DNA of 64,000 nucleotides from JACMLD01 sp038229695. GTDB lineage: Bacteria; Bacteroidota; Bacteroidia; Chitinophagales; Chitinophagaceae. The notes beneath the pieces were generated by a model. The model saw nothing but the letters and a program-made list of their open reading frames with translations. It ran no database searches and was not told the origin of the DNA. Below are positions 27,417 to 36,720 of this stretch, piece by piece. The stretch spans positions 1-64,000 of the forward strand of contig JBBROE010000008.1 of assembly GCA_038229695.1 (NCBI GenBank), read 5' to 3'. The position numbers were made by a program, and so were the translations under genes. The first letter of the stretch is position 1, and each line of letters starts with the position of its first letter.

Positions 27417-28277
27417 ATGTATACCCGCTTTTATGTTTTGTTATGTTTGGGTTCGCTTGGCATTTTTGCCGCTGCGGCCCAGCCGGACAGCATCATGTTA
27501 AAAGATATCCAATGGAACACGAATGCCCCCGCGAAATCCACCGAGTTGTTTATTCCTTCCGGGGCAAGCCTGCTGGCGGGTTTAATCTACCAGCCCAACG
27601 GGAACGAAAAACATCCCACCCTGCTGCTATTGCACGGCTACCCAGGCAATGAACGAAACCTCGACATCGCCCAGGTGGTGCGGGCACATGGCTGGAACGT
27701 GATCTATTTTGATTACCGCGGGTCCTGGGGCAGCCAGGGAAAATTCAGCTTTACTAATTGCGTGGAAGATGTGGTGAACGTGGTGGCCTTCTGTCACCGC
27801 TACAGCGATTCGCTGCATATTGATACGGCCAATATCGCACTGTTCGGTCACAGTATGGGTGGCTGGGTATGCCTGCAGGCGCTTGCCCGCCTGCCCGCCG
27901 TGAAAAAAGGGTTTGCGCTGTCCACCTGGAATATCGGACTCGATTTTAAAAAGGTGATGAATGCGAAAGAACGCATTGACCTCATTGCCAAAAGTGGTAA
28001 TTCCACGAAATATTTTGTACTGAATACTTCACTCAGCGATCTTTTTGGCCCCGTGATGACACACCCTGAACGATACGAACCCGCCACGCATGCGGCATTG
28101 CTGGCGAAAAAATCGATCGTCATGCTGGATGAGCATCACCGTAACGAAGTAATCGCTACCGCTATCCGGGCGCAACACCCTGCCGATTTTGATTACGAAG
28201 TTTGGAACACCGATCACCCGTTTAGCAACAAACGGGTCTCGCTAATGAATAAGGTACTGGCGTTCCTGGAGAAATAG
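27417..28277 (+). CDS. Secreted alpha/beta hydrolase (S9-like)
   Basis: This 286-residue protein has a signal peptide (YVLLCLGSLGIFAAAAQ). The oxyanion segment is LLLHGYPGNERN near residue 71, the DYRGSWGSQG loop is near 99, and the nucleophile elbow is GHSMGG with Ser146. The late LDEHHRNEV/TDHPFSN region offers the catalytic His. It resembles periplasmic prolyl-oligopeptidase-like or dienelactone-hydrolase-like enzymes; the substrate is unknown. Confidence 0.85.
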   Translation: MYTRFYVLLCLGSLGIFAAAAQPDSIMLKDIQWNTNAPAKSTELFIPSGASLLAGLIYQPNGNEKHPTLLLLHGYPGNERNLDIAQVVRAHGWNVIYFDYRGSWGSQGKFSFTNCVEDVVNVVAFCHRYSDSLHIDTANIALFGHSMGGWVCLQALARLPAVKKGFALSTWNIGLDFKKVMNAKERIDLIAKSGNSTKYFVLNTSLSDLFGPVMTHPERYEPATHAALLAKKSIVMLDEHHRNEVIATAIRAQHPADFDYEVWNTDHPFSNKRVSLMNKVLAFLEK

Positions 28278-28374
28278 TTCCCGGTTGCCCATTACCGTGA
28301 TGCCGCTCAAGAGTGCGACGCAAGGATGCCGGGATAGGTGATACCGCCGGGCAAAAAAACTGGTATACCAATTT

Positions 28375-29346
28375 ATGACCATGCCACTATTAGCCCTGCT
28401 TTTGTTTCCGTTTATCGGCCATACCCGGGCGGACAGCATCCCCGCAGCCGACATGTCCGCAGTGGCTACCCATGCCTTCCGGGCCGGTAAAAACCCGGAT
28501 TTTATAGCCGTCGATGGCAACGATGCGTGGGTGGTGGATGATCACCAGTCGGCCGTCTTTAAAATTTCAGACCAGGGAAAAATTATAGTGCGGGTGGCGG
28601 TTCCGCAAGCCTGTACCGCACCCATTTACGGTTATGGCTACCTATGGGTGATGAGCTGCTCCGGCAAATCATTGTATAAACTTGACCACCGGTCTGGAAC
28701 CATCGCCGCCGTGATACCCACCGGTATGGCGGACAGTTCCGGTGAAATGAGCCTGTCAGCTACCGGGGGCTTTATATGGCTGTTGTCTGACAGCACCGGG
28801 GTATTGTCTAAAGTGGACCCCAGGCGCAATAGCATCGTAAAGCAAATTGCCGTACAACCCTTTTCGTACGGCAGTTGCAGTGGCTTTGGGGCAATCTGGG
28901 TCAGCAACTACCGCAACAACAGCGTGCAATGTATTTCACTGGTAACGGATACGGTTTCCGCGACCATCGCCGTCGGCAAGCATCCGCGTTTTATCACTGC
29001 CGGGGAAAATGGGGTCTGGACGCTGAACCAGGGTGATGGCACGGTGTCCCGCATCGATCCGCTATCCAAAAAAATGGTGGCCGGCATCGACGTGGCGGCA
29101 AAGGGTGGCGGAGGCGATATCGCCGCCGGCGCAGGAAAAATCTGGGTGGTCTCCACCAACCCGCAAAGACCCGTTCAGCTGATTGACCCGCGCACCAACA
29201 GCGTTCAAAAAATTTACCGGCAGTCCGTCAACGGCAGGCCCGCTGAAAAAGTTGACGGCGCGGTCAGAGCAGGCCGTCGCTATACCTGGGTGACCGGTTA
29301 CCACAGCAGTACGGTATGGCAATTCCGAAACCGCGAAGGCGGTTAA
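28375..29346 (+). CDS. Exported beta-propeller (YVTN/Vgb-like) protein
   Basis: This 323-residue protein has an N-terminal signal (LLALLLFPFIGHTRA). It then has repeated blades of about 42 residues with the pattern AxWVxxxxxxxVxxIDPxxxxVxxxIxV, as in LWVMSCSGKSLYKLD, IWLLSDSTGVLSKVD, IWVSNYRNNSVQCIS and VWTLNQGDGTVSRID. This matches YVTN/virginiamycin-B-lyase-like propellers. No catalytic residues are evident, so it may be a binding or scaffold protein. Confidence 0.8.
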   Translation: MTMPLLALLLFPFIGHTRADSIPAADMSAVATHAFRAGKNPDFIAVDGNDAWVVDDHQSAVFKISDQGKIIVRVAVPQACTAPIYGYGYLWVMSCSGKSLYKLDHRSGTIAAVIPTGMADSSGEMSLSATGGFIWLLSDSTGVLSKVDPRRNSIVKQIAVQPFSYGSCSGFGAIWVSNYRNNSVQCISLVTDTVSATIAVGKHPRFITAGENGVWTLNQGDGTVSRIDPLSKKMVAGIDVAAKGGGGDIAAGAGKIWVVSTNPQRPVQLIDPRTNSVQKIYRQSVNGRPAEKVDGAVRAGRRYTWVTGYHSSTVWQFRNREGG

Positions 29347-29496
29347 AGGTAGCTGGCCGGCAACAACACGCTGTGGCAGCGTCGTTGCTACGCTGCGTTC
29401 ATCGGAAGTACAATAACCGCCGCTACCGCCGCATGGTGGTTGCCGTAAGACAAATTTTAGTATTTTTAATTACCCGTTGAAAGCATACTGACAGCA

Positions 29497-30084
29497 ATGC
29501 CGTACAAGGCAAACATCACCTTATCCATGGCCTACTCCAGAAAAATAAAGGGTGCGCGGATTTTATACTGCATTGTTTTTTACCTGCTCCTGGCTGCCCT
29601 TGGCCTGAGCGTGTTTTCCCTGCGGCCGGTGTGGATGCTGGCCTGCCTGCTGGGTATTTACCAGGTTGGCTACAGCAACGCCCTGCTCCAGTTGGTTATC
29701 ACCGAACGCGGGCTCCGCATCACCCGTTACTATTTTGGCTGCATCATGACCAACACGCATGATCTTTCCCTGGATCGCCTGATGTGGTATCCCCCTGGAA
29801 AAAATAAGGACGTGGGCCACGGCTACCTGCGTGAGGGAAAGGAAGTCGGCACCCCGAAACTGCCGAACATTAACCCGCTGCCGTCGGAAACGCATATTAT
29901 TTATTACCCGGGCGATTTCCCTGAACAGAAACGTGCAAAGGTGGTCATCACCCATTACGAGGCCCTGCTGCTGCTGGACCTGTTCAAAACCAGCCTGGAG
30001 GAAAAAAGACTGCCGGACGGAACAAAAGGGCAACAACCCGGGGCTACAGACCCCGGCGATGCGCCTACTCCCGATCAGCTATAA
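29497..30084 (+). CDS. Two-helix membrane protein of unknown function
   Basis: This 195-residue protein has two hydrophobic helices (about residues 23-58) followed by a soluble domain. That domain looks PH-like: a short strand GLRITRYYFG, a charged loop, and a strand-rich middle. The end is proline-rich. The stop is 20 bases before the next gene. I do not recognise a named family. Confidence 0.65.
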   Translation: MPYKANITLSMAYSRKIKGARILYCIVFYLLLAALGLSVFSLRPVWMLACLLGIYQVGYSNALLQLVITERGLRITRYYFGCIMTNTHDLSLDRLMWYPPGKNKDVGHGYLREGKEVGTPKLPNINPLPSETHIIYYPGDFPEQKRAKVVITHYEALLLLDLFKTSLEEKRLPDGTKGQQPGATDPGDAPTPDQL

Positions 30085-30106
30085 CCGAAAAATAAAAAAA
30101 CAGGCG

Positions 30107-30484
30107 ATGAACACTATCGGCTATTTCGAGATCCAGTCCTCGCAACCTGAAAGAGATGTCAAATTTTACAACACGGTTTTCGGCTGGCACTTTGAGCGCC
30201 AGCACGGAATACCCATTCCCTATTTTAGTATTAAAACACCTGGCATCAGCGGCGGGTTGCTGCAACGCCCTGTTGCCATACCCTCCTCCCCAGCGGGCAC
30301 CAATGCCTACGTTTGTTCAGTACAGGTAGATAATTTTGATGCCACCAGTGCACTCATCCTCGCTAACGGCGGCCAGGTTGCCATGCATAAATTTGCCATC
30401 CCCGGCCGGTGCTGGCAGGGCTACTTCCTCGACGAAGACAGGAATACCTTTGGCATTTTCCAGGCCGATGATCAGGCAGCCTGA
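30107..30484 (+). CDS. VOC-family protein (CFP-30B-like)
   Basis: The ATG at 30107 gives MNTIGYFEIQSSQ and about 125 residues. YFEIQSSQPERDVKFYNTVFGWHFE is the typical opening of the glyoxalase-like proteins annotated as predicted enzymes related to lactoylglutathione lyase. It ends WQGYFLDEDRNTFGIFQ with a candidate metal ligand. It follows the two-helix membrane protein gene closely and may share its transcript. Confidence 0.82.
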   Translation: MNTIGYFEIQSSQPERDVKFYNTVFGWHFERQHGIPIPYFSIKTPGISGGLLQRPVAIPSSPAGTNAYVCSVQVDNFDATSALILANGGQVAMHKFAIPGRCWQGYFLDEDRNTFGIFQADDQAA

Positions 30485-30558
30485 CTGCCTGGTAAAATCC
30501 TGCTGCCATAACCGCCGGCAGCAACGGGGCGCTGCCGCCGCATTGATGAATTGATTAA

Positions 30559-30864
30559 TTGTTTATTAATATTAACCGTACAAGGCACAACAGGCCCGAT
30601 GGTTCAACGCGATATAACGATGATCCGGATTTCAAGTTTGTGGTGATAGAGAAGTTTCTCTCGGTAGAAAATGAATTTTCATTAAAAGACGGGCTGTTAC
30701 TGAAGTATTTCTTTATCCTGAAAAGTCTTATACTGAGCGACCAGCAGGCTTTCGGCCTCGATAAATGTGATATCAGGGTGGAACAAATACCCCTGCTCTA
30801 CCAGCCCATCAGCAATATCCGGCTCACCAGGGAACGATCGGTCAGCAGCAGGCAGCAGGCATAG
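30559..30864 (+). CDS. Uncertain small open frame
   Basis: An open frame of 101 codons starts at TTG (30559). Its middle part (DPDFKFVVIEKFLSVENEF, then LKYFFILKSLI) looks protein-like and has lower GC than its surroundings. No family is recognised and no ATG fits the full length. It could be a remnant or a small hypothetical gene. Confidence 0.3.
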   Translation: MFININRTRHNRPDGSTRYNDDPDFKFVVIEKFLSVENEFSLKDGLLLKYFFILKSLILSDQQAFGLDKCDIRVEQIPLLYQPISNIRLTRERSVSSRQQA

Positions 30865-31014
30865 CGTAAGCCGCAAACGGCGCGGGCATCAGCCCGTTTC
30901 TACCAAAAAAGTGTTACTTTCCGTTTCGGCAATAAGGGTTGGAGGAATTCGCGGACGAATAATTTGCGCATGCCTCCGACCCTTTTTTTAAAGCATTAAC
31001 CCAACTAACTGTCT

Positions 31015-32037
31015 ATGCGTTTCATCGTCCTGGTCGTACTCACCCTGATCTTTTTTTCCTGCCGGCAGTCGCCATCTTCCGAATCAGCTTCGCAAAAGAA
31101 TTATTTCAATTACGGCGATTCCATCGAGGGCGGGGGGGTGCGCCTGGTTCCCATTACAACACCGGTCGGAAAATATAACGTGTGGACCAAACGCTTTGGC
31201 AGCAACCCCAAGATAAAAATCTTACTGCTCCACGGCGGACCCGCCATGACCCATGAATACCTGGAATGTTTCGAAACGTTTTTTGAACGGCAGGGCTATG
31301 AATTTTATGAATACGACCAGCTCGGATCCTATTACAGCGACCAGCCCAAAGACAGCAGCCTGTGGACGATCCCGCGTTTTGTAGACGAGGTGGAGCAGGT
31401 GCGGAAGGCTATCGGTGCCGACTCCTCGAATTTTTATGTGCTCGGCAACTCATGGGGAGGGATCCTCGCCATGGAATATGCCCTGAAATACCAGCAGCAT
31501 ATCAGGGGCCTGATTGTTTCCAATATGGTGGCGAGCGCGCCTGAATATGGCCGCTATGCGGATGAAGTACTGGCCAAGCAAATGGACCCCGCGGTCCTCG
31601 GAGAAATCAGGTCGATTGAAGCGAAAAAAGATTTCAGCAACCCGCGTTATATGGAACTGCTGACGCCCAACTTTTACCACCAGCACCTCTGCCGGCTCAA
31701 CACCTGGCCCGACGGTATCAACCGCGCTTTCAAACATGCTAACAGTGAAGTATACACGATGATGCAGGGACCGAGCGAGTTCGGTATCAGCGGCCGGCTT
31801 GCCCAATGGGATATTAAAGACAGCCTGCACCTAATCACGGTGCCCACGCTGATGGTCGGTGCCAGGTACGACACAATGGATCCGAAGGCGATGGAAGCCC
31901 AGAGTAAGCTGGTCAAAAACGGGCATTACCTGTATTGCCCCAATGGCAGTCACCTCGCCATGTGGGATGACCAGGCCGTTTACATGGCCGGTGTCACCAA
32001 ATTTATCAATGAAACGGATGCCGGTACCGCCAGGTAA
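31015..32037 (+). CDS. Lipoprotein alpha/beta hydrolase, proline iminopeptidase-like
   Basis: This 340-residue protein has a lipoprotein signal (VLTLIFFSC, lipid-bearing Cys16). S33 peptidase features are LLLHGGPAMTHEYL (the HGGP oxyanion segment near 73), YEYDQLGSYYSD near 99, and the nucleophile elbow GNSWGG with Ser146. Asp is in VGARYDTMD and His in PNGSHLAMW. These match the proline iminopeptidase/tricorn-factor branch, which removes N-terminal residues from short peptides. It opens a run of exported hydrolases on one strand. Confidence 0.88.
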   Translation: MRFIVLVVLTLIFFSCRQSPSSESASQKNYFNYGDSIEGGGVRLVPITTPVGKYNVWTKRFGSNPKIKILLLHGGPAMTHEYLECFETFFERQGYEFYEYDQLGSYYSDQPKDSSLWTIPRFVDEVEQVRKAIGADSSNFYVLGNSWGGILAMEYALKYQQHIRGLIVSNMVASAPEYGRYADEVLAKQMDPAVLGEIRSIEAKKDFSNPRYMELLTPNFYHQHLCRLNTWPDGINRAFKHANSEVYTMMQGPSEFGISGRLAQWDIKDSLHLITVPTLMVGARYDTMDPKAMEAQSKLVKNGHYLYCPNGSHLAMWDDQAVYMAGVTKFINETDAGTAR

Positions 32038-32087
32038 TCCTTCAACCGCCCAGACCACTACCGATCTCAATAACCAAACTAACCTTT

Positions 32088-33710
32088 ATGCTCAATCGCT
32101 TCTGCTTATTCACGGCGCTCGGTTTTGCCTGCCTTTTGGCGGGTTCCAATGTATTTGCACAACAGGCCACCTACAGCAAGACAGACATCGCCGCGCTGAA
32201 ACAACAGATCCTGCCCCTGGTCTCGGCCAAAGAAAAACAGGTGCAGGAAATGGTGGACATGGTGTTCAGCTTCGGCGAACTGGGATTCCAGGAGTTCGAA
32301 ACATCGAAATACCTGACTGATATCCTCGCTAAAAACGGGTTCGCAGTGGAGAAAGGCATTTCCGGCATTCCCACCGCCTGGATGGCCCGCTGGGGCAGCG
32401 GACGGCCGGTCATTGCACTCGGCAGCGACCTGGATTGCATCCCCAAGGCTTCTCAAACACCTGGCGTAGCCTATAAGAAACCCATCGTGGAAGGCGCCCC
32501 CGGGCACGGGGAAGGCCATAATTCCGGGCAGGCCGTCGTCATCTTCGCAGCCATCGCCATGAAACAACTCATGGAAAAAAATCATATCGCCGGCACCCTT
32601 GTTATCTGGCCGGGCGTAGCCGAAGAACTTGTTGCCAGTAAAGCCTGGTATGTCCGCGACGGCTATTTTAAAAATATTGATGCCTGCATCTTCACCCATG
32701 TAAACAGCGACTTCACCTGCAATTACGGTGACCCGGGCATGAATGGCCTGATCTCCGTAAAATTTTCTTTTGACGGTGACGCGGCCCACGCCGCCGGAGC
32801 CCCCTGGCGCGGCAAGAGTGCCCTCGATGCGGTAGAACTCATGGATGTGGGCTGGAATTTCAAACGCGAACACCTGAAGCCCACCCAGCGTTCGCACTAT
32901 GTGATTATGGACGGTGGCGACCAGCCGAATGTTGTGCCCTCTAAAGCCAGTGTATGGTACTATTTCAGGGAACGAAATTATGCGGATATAAAAAGCATGT
33001 ACGAAACTGGGATCAACATCGCCAAAGGCGCAGCCATGATGACCGATACCAAAGTTTCTTACCAGACCCTTGGAACCGCCTGGCCGGGACATTTCAATAA
33101 GGCACTTGCTGAAGCCATGTATGCCAATATCAAAACCGTGGGCATGCCGGTGTGGACTGATGCCGATCAGCAACTGGCCAAAGCCACCCAGAAACTCATG
33201 GAGGCGCCGGAGAAGGACCAGGAAGGCAAACGAATCGACGGGCTGAATACTACCATCGACAGCATCAGGGGATCGGTGCCTTTTTCCTGGGGCGGCGGAA
33301 GCGATGACATCGCTGATATTTCCTGGAATGTACCCACCATCGTACTGGGTTACCCGGCGAACATACCCGGGCTCAAAGGCCACCACTGGGGCAATGCCAT
33401 CGCCATGGCCACACCCATCGCCCATAAAGGATGCGTGGCCGGCGCAAAAGCGACGGCCCTCACCCTGGTCGATTTATTCACAGACCCGTCCATCCTTGCA
33501 GCAGCCAGGGACTATTATACCAACGTGCAGACCAAAGATGCCAAATACATTCCCTTCATCACTGCCAGTGATCCGCCACCCATTTACCTCAACAAGGAAA
33601 TCATGGACAGGTACCGGGAACAAATGAAACCTTATTATTACAACCCGGCGAAATATAAGACCTACCTGGAACAACTGGGCGTTAGCTACCCAACGCTTGA
33701 AAAAAAATAA
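32088..33710 (+). CDS. Exported M20 amidohydrolase, AbgB-like
   Basis: This 540-residue protein has a signal peptide (FTALGFACLLAGSNVFAQ). The M20 fold is of the AbgB (p-aminobenzoyl-glutamate hydrolase) type: FGELGFQEFETSKYL, ALGSDLDCIP, GHGEGHNSGQA (metal ligands), PGVAEELVASK and DGDAAHAAGAPWRGKSALDAV. It ends with SWGGGSDDIADISW and HHWGNAIAM. It probably cleaves an acyl- or aryl-amino acid amide bond in the periplasm. It lies 50 bases after the S33-like gene and 1 base before the next gene, so these form an operon. Confidence 0.9.
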   Translation: MLNRFCLFTALGFACLLAGSNVFAQQATYSKTDIAALKQQILPLVSAKEKQVQEMVDMVFSFGELGFQEFETSKYLTDILAKNGFAVEKGISGIPTAWMARWGSGRPVIALGSDLDCIPKASQTPGVAYKKPIVEGAPGHGEGHNSGQAVVIFAAIAMKQLMEKNHIAGTLVIWPGVAEELVASKAWYVRDGYFKNIDACIFTHVNSDFTCNYGDPGMNGLISVKFSFDGDAAHAAGAPWRGKSALDAVELMDVGWNFKREHLKPTQRSHYVIMDGGDQPNVVPSKASVWYYFRERNYADIKSMYETGINIAKGAAMMTDTKVSYQTLGTAWPGHFNKALAEAMYANIKTVGMPVWTDADQQLAKATQKLMEAPEKDQEGKRIDGLNTTIDSIRGSVPFSWGGGSDDIADISWNVPTIVLGYPANIPGLKGHHWGNAIAMATPIAHKGCVAGAKATALTLVDLFTDPSILAAARDYYTNVQTKDAKYIPFITASDPPPIYLNKEIMDRYREQMKPYYYNPAKYKTYLEQLGVSYPTLEKK

Positions 33711-33711
33711 T

Positions 33712-34758
33712 ATGAGCCGTGCACCGCGGGTGAAGGGACACTATCTGATCTTGCCTGGCATTGTCCTCACAGTATGCAGCGCCTGTCTTCCGATCGCCGG
33801 GAGAGCGCAAAGTCCTGAGTTCCTGATTCGGGAATTCGCCTCTGCACAAATAAAAAAAGGGGTGCGCACCATTGGTATGGGAGGAGACGGGGCTACCTCA
33901 GGGAACTACGCCCTGGTTTGGCGCGACTCTTCAACCGCTTTAATTGACGCAGGCACCTCCCGTTACAGCAATGGCAATACCTTCAGCTTTACCGCCGTTG
34001 GCGTCACCCTTCCCCGCTTTAAAAACGGCATCGCCTTATATGCCATGGCGCTTTCCCAAACCGCCGGCAATGTGTCGGCAACCCTCAAAACGCCGGGTCC
34101 CGGTAACGCTCCAGGAGGCTACCAGGGCGATGGAAATAACCAGGCAGTGTTTATCAAGGCGGCTATGCCGATGGGAAAAGGATTTTCAATTGGCCTGTTG
34201 CTGTCTTACGAAGTTTCCCAGTTTGATTTGCAGAACGATCTGACTTCAACCGATAACATCCGCTACCACACCAGGTGGTCGCCATCAGGCGGAATCGGGC
34301 TGATCTGGCAGCCGCTGAAAAGCGTGCTCCTGGGATGCAGGGCGGTATTCAGCAACGACCGGGAATACCGGCTGGATAAGGGGGGCACCGCTGCCGGTAT
34401 GAATCACAGCCAGGAATACCGGGCAGGTATTGCCGTAGTACCCTGGCCGGGCGCCATGATCGACGCTGGCGGCAATATCAGGCACCGCTCCAACAGCCTG
34501 CTGAATACCCATTCCACTGCCATCGAACCGAACCTCGGCATTGAACAAAACATCTGGAAAAGGCATTTCGCGGTACGGGCCGGGCTGGACGAAACATCCC
34601 CCACCGCGGGCATCAGCCTCCGTTTTTCTCCTGTTGTCATGGATTTTGCCTATGTACATAACCTGGCTCTGGCGCGCCTGGGCACTGTTTTCGGCGATTC
34701 GGGAAATTCAATTATTGCTACCTTTATTGTAGACTTCGGACGGTTCACCAGGAAGTGA
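33712..34758 (+). CDS. Outer-membrane beta-barrel protein (PorV/FadL-like)
   Basis: I choose the ATG at 33712, one base after the amidohydrolase stop, giving 348 residues. A signal region ends GRAQ. The mature start (IKKGVRTIGMGGDGAT) has the GxRxxGMGGAxxA look of PorV/UPF0164-type barrels. Alternating strands follow, with LIWQPLKSVLLGCRAVFSND typical of FadL/PorV-like proteins, and the protein ends in an aromatic-rich strand. It may let products or substrates of the linked hydrolases cross the outer membrane; this is an inference from its position. Confidence 0.72.
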   Translation: MSRAPRVKGHYLILPGIVLTVCSACLPIAGRAQSPEFLIREFASAQIKKGVRTIGMGGDGATSGNYALVWRDSSTALIDAGTSRYSNGNTFSFTAVGVTLPRFKNGIALYAMALSQTAGNVSATLKTPGPGNAPGGYQGDGNNQAVFIKAAMPMGKGFSIGLLLSYEVSQFDLQNDLTSTDNIRYHTRWSPSGGIGLIWQPLKSVLLGCRAVFSNDREYRLDKGGTAAGMNHSQEYRAGIAVVPWPGAMIDAGGNIRHRSNSLLNTHSTAIEPNLGIEQNIWKRHFAVRAGLDETSPTAGISLRFSPVVMDFAYVHNLALARLGTVFGDSGNSIIATFIVDFGRFTRK

Positions 34759-34986
34759 TATTGTTGGCCAGTTCGGAAAAAACAATCCATGTAACAATTG
34801 CCAACAGGGAATAACCAACCAGCTGCGGGAAACGTGACCAAGATCCACCCTGTTCACTATGCCCGAATCGAAAAAAACGTTGATACGTAAACGGGGAAGC
34901 AGTTACTGTTCAGGAATTGGCTGCTCTTTTTTATGCCATTAGTGACCCGGAAACCTCGCATCTTTCTCTCACCAAAACAAACTACC

Positions 34987-36660
34987 ATGAAAATACTCCT
35001 GCTTTGCCTGCTTGGTGGCGCAGGCTTCATCTTTTCCAGCACCGGCTGGCTATTTTCTCGGCCGCCTGCCATAGATGTCAATGCCTATCACCAGGCCATC
35101 GCTAAAAAACGGATGACGGCTTTGCGCTGCGCCCCCGACTGGTCGGATTTCCGGCTGGATGACGCGGAGATCAATGCCATGCCCATCCTGCCCGGCACCG
35201 GTACGCACCGCTGGCTGGTTTCCACGTCGTCCGACAGCGCGCAGCAATACTTTAACCAGGGCATCAACCTGTATTATGGCTTCCATATCATAGAAGCCCT
35301 CGCCTCTTTTAAAAAAGCGCAGCAGTTCGACAGTGGCTGTGCCATGCTGTACTGGGGCGAAGCCCTGGCGTACGGACCCAATATCAACGACGGTGTTTAT
35401 ACGGCTGCCCCCGAAGCGGAGCAGGCAGTGCAGAAAGCGTTGGACCACCTGCCGGCCGCCACGCCCGTGGAGCAGGATCTTATCCGGGCTATCAGCACGC
35501 ATTACCGCGCCGACACCACTACCGGGCAGCCCGCACTAAACCAGGCCTATGCCGGCCGTATGCAGCGCCTGTTCGAAAAATATCCCAACGATACTGAGGT
35601 GGGTACATTGTATGCCGATGCGCTCATGAACCTGCACCCCTGGGATCTTTGGGAGCATAACCTTACCGCAAAGCCCTGGACGCCGGCCATTGTTGCTGTA
35701 CTGGAGCATGTCCTGCAAGAAAACCCTGATCATCCCGGGGCGAACCATTATTTCATCCATGTGATGGAGGGATCCCCTACGCCTGGAAAAGCGAACCGCA
35801 GTGCCCAGCTACTGGCTGCACTTGCTCCGGGCCTTTCGCATATGGTGCACATGCCTTCTCATATCTATATACGTACCGGTGAATACCAAAAGGGGGTGGA
35901 CGCGAACACCGCCGCACTCGTTTCTTATGATCAATACTTCGTCCGCTTTCCCGCCGTATCCGGTGGTGTCTTCCTGTACCAATACCACAATTTCCATATG
36001 CAGGCCGCCTGTGCCATCAATGCAGGCAACGAAACAGCCGCAGTAGCTGCTGCGATGGCTTGCCGGAAAGTAATCGATACAGCGTTTCTCGCCCTCGATG
36101 CGCCCATGGGCAATTTCGTGCAGTACGTGTACATGACACCGTTACTGGCGATGATCACCTACGGGAAATGGAATGCTATTCTGTCTGACCCACCGGTCGG
36201 CGGCAACCACCTCAATGCCAGGCTGCTTCGATCCTTTGCGCGGGGGATGGCATTTGCGCACCTCGGTCAGCTCAAACGATCCAGTGCCTGTCTCCGGCAA
36301 ATAGACAGCCTGCTGGCACTGCCCGACCTCGCCGTGGTGATGGTACCTTTTAACGCGCCCGTTTCCGTAGGGCGGGTGGCACGCAGCATCCTCAGCGGCA
36401 GCATCGCCGCCCAGGAAAGAAATTTTACAACAGCGGTCGCCGAATTCAGCAGCGCGGTGCAAACGGAAGATTCCTTAGTATACCAGGAGCCACGCGACTG
36501 GCTCATTCCTGCCCGGCACTACCTCGGCCACGTACTCCTGCAGCAACACCGGTATGTCGCCGCGGAAAAAGTGTTCCTGGACGACCTGCGCTATCAGCCC
36601 AATAATTTTATTTCGGAAGCCGGCCTAAAGAAAGCAAGAAAAGGAATCCGGGGGGGATAA
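34987..36660 (+). CDS. Exported TPR protein with HMPSHIY motif, paralogue 1
   Basis: I start at the ATG at 34987 (MKILLLCLLGGAGFIFSS), giving 557 residues with a signal or anchor helix. Tetratricopeptide-like helices follow (YFNQGINLYYGFHIIEALASFKKA; MLYWGEALAYGPNIN). The most conserved part is HPGANHYFIHVMEGSPTP, then HMVHMPSHIYIRTGEY. The family has no known function to me. Regular histidines could bind metal, or may simply pack helices. The next gene is a distant paralogue 60 bases away. Confidence 0.8.
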   Translation: MKILLLCLLGGAGFIFSSTGWLFSRPPAIDVNAYHQAIAKKRMTALRCAPDWSDFRLDDAEINAMPILPGTGTHRWLVSTSSDSAQQYFNQGINLYYGFHIIEALASFKKAQQFDSGCAMLYWGEALAYGPNINDGVYTAAPEAEQAVQKALDHLPAATPVEQDLIRAISTHYRADTTTGQPALNQAYAGRMQRLFEKYPNDTEVGTLYADALMNLHPWDLWEHNLTAKPWTPAIVAVLEHVLQENPDHPGANHYFIHVMEGSPTPGKANRSAQLLAALAPGLSHMVHMPSHIYIRTGEYQKGVDANTAALVSYDQYFVRFPAVSGGVFLYQYHNFHMQAACAINAGNETAAVAAAMACRKVIDTAFLALDAPMGNFVQYVYMTPLLAMITYGKWNAILSDPPVGGNHLNARLLRSFARGMAFAHLGQLKRSSACLRQIDSLLALPDLAVVMVPFNAPVSVGRVARSILSGSIAAQERNFTTAVAEFSSAVQTEDSLVYQEPRDWLIPARHYLGHVLLQQHRYVAAEKVFLDDLRYQPNNFISEAGLKKARKGIRGG

Positions 36661-36720
36661 AGGACCAGCACATCACCCGACGGGCCAAGGCTGTATGCTT
36701 CCATCCACCATCTTTCCATC

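Noticed and set aside
32106..33425. 439-codon minus-strand open frame
   Set aside because: It mirrors the AbgB-like gene, whose plus-strand frame has complete M20 motifs and a signal peptide; the minus frame has no family features.
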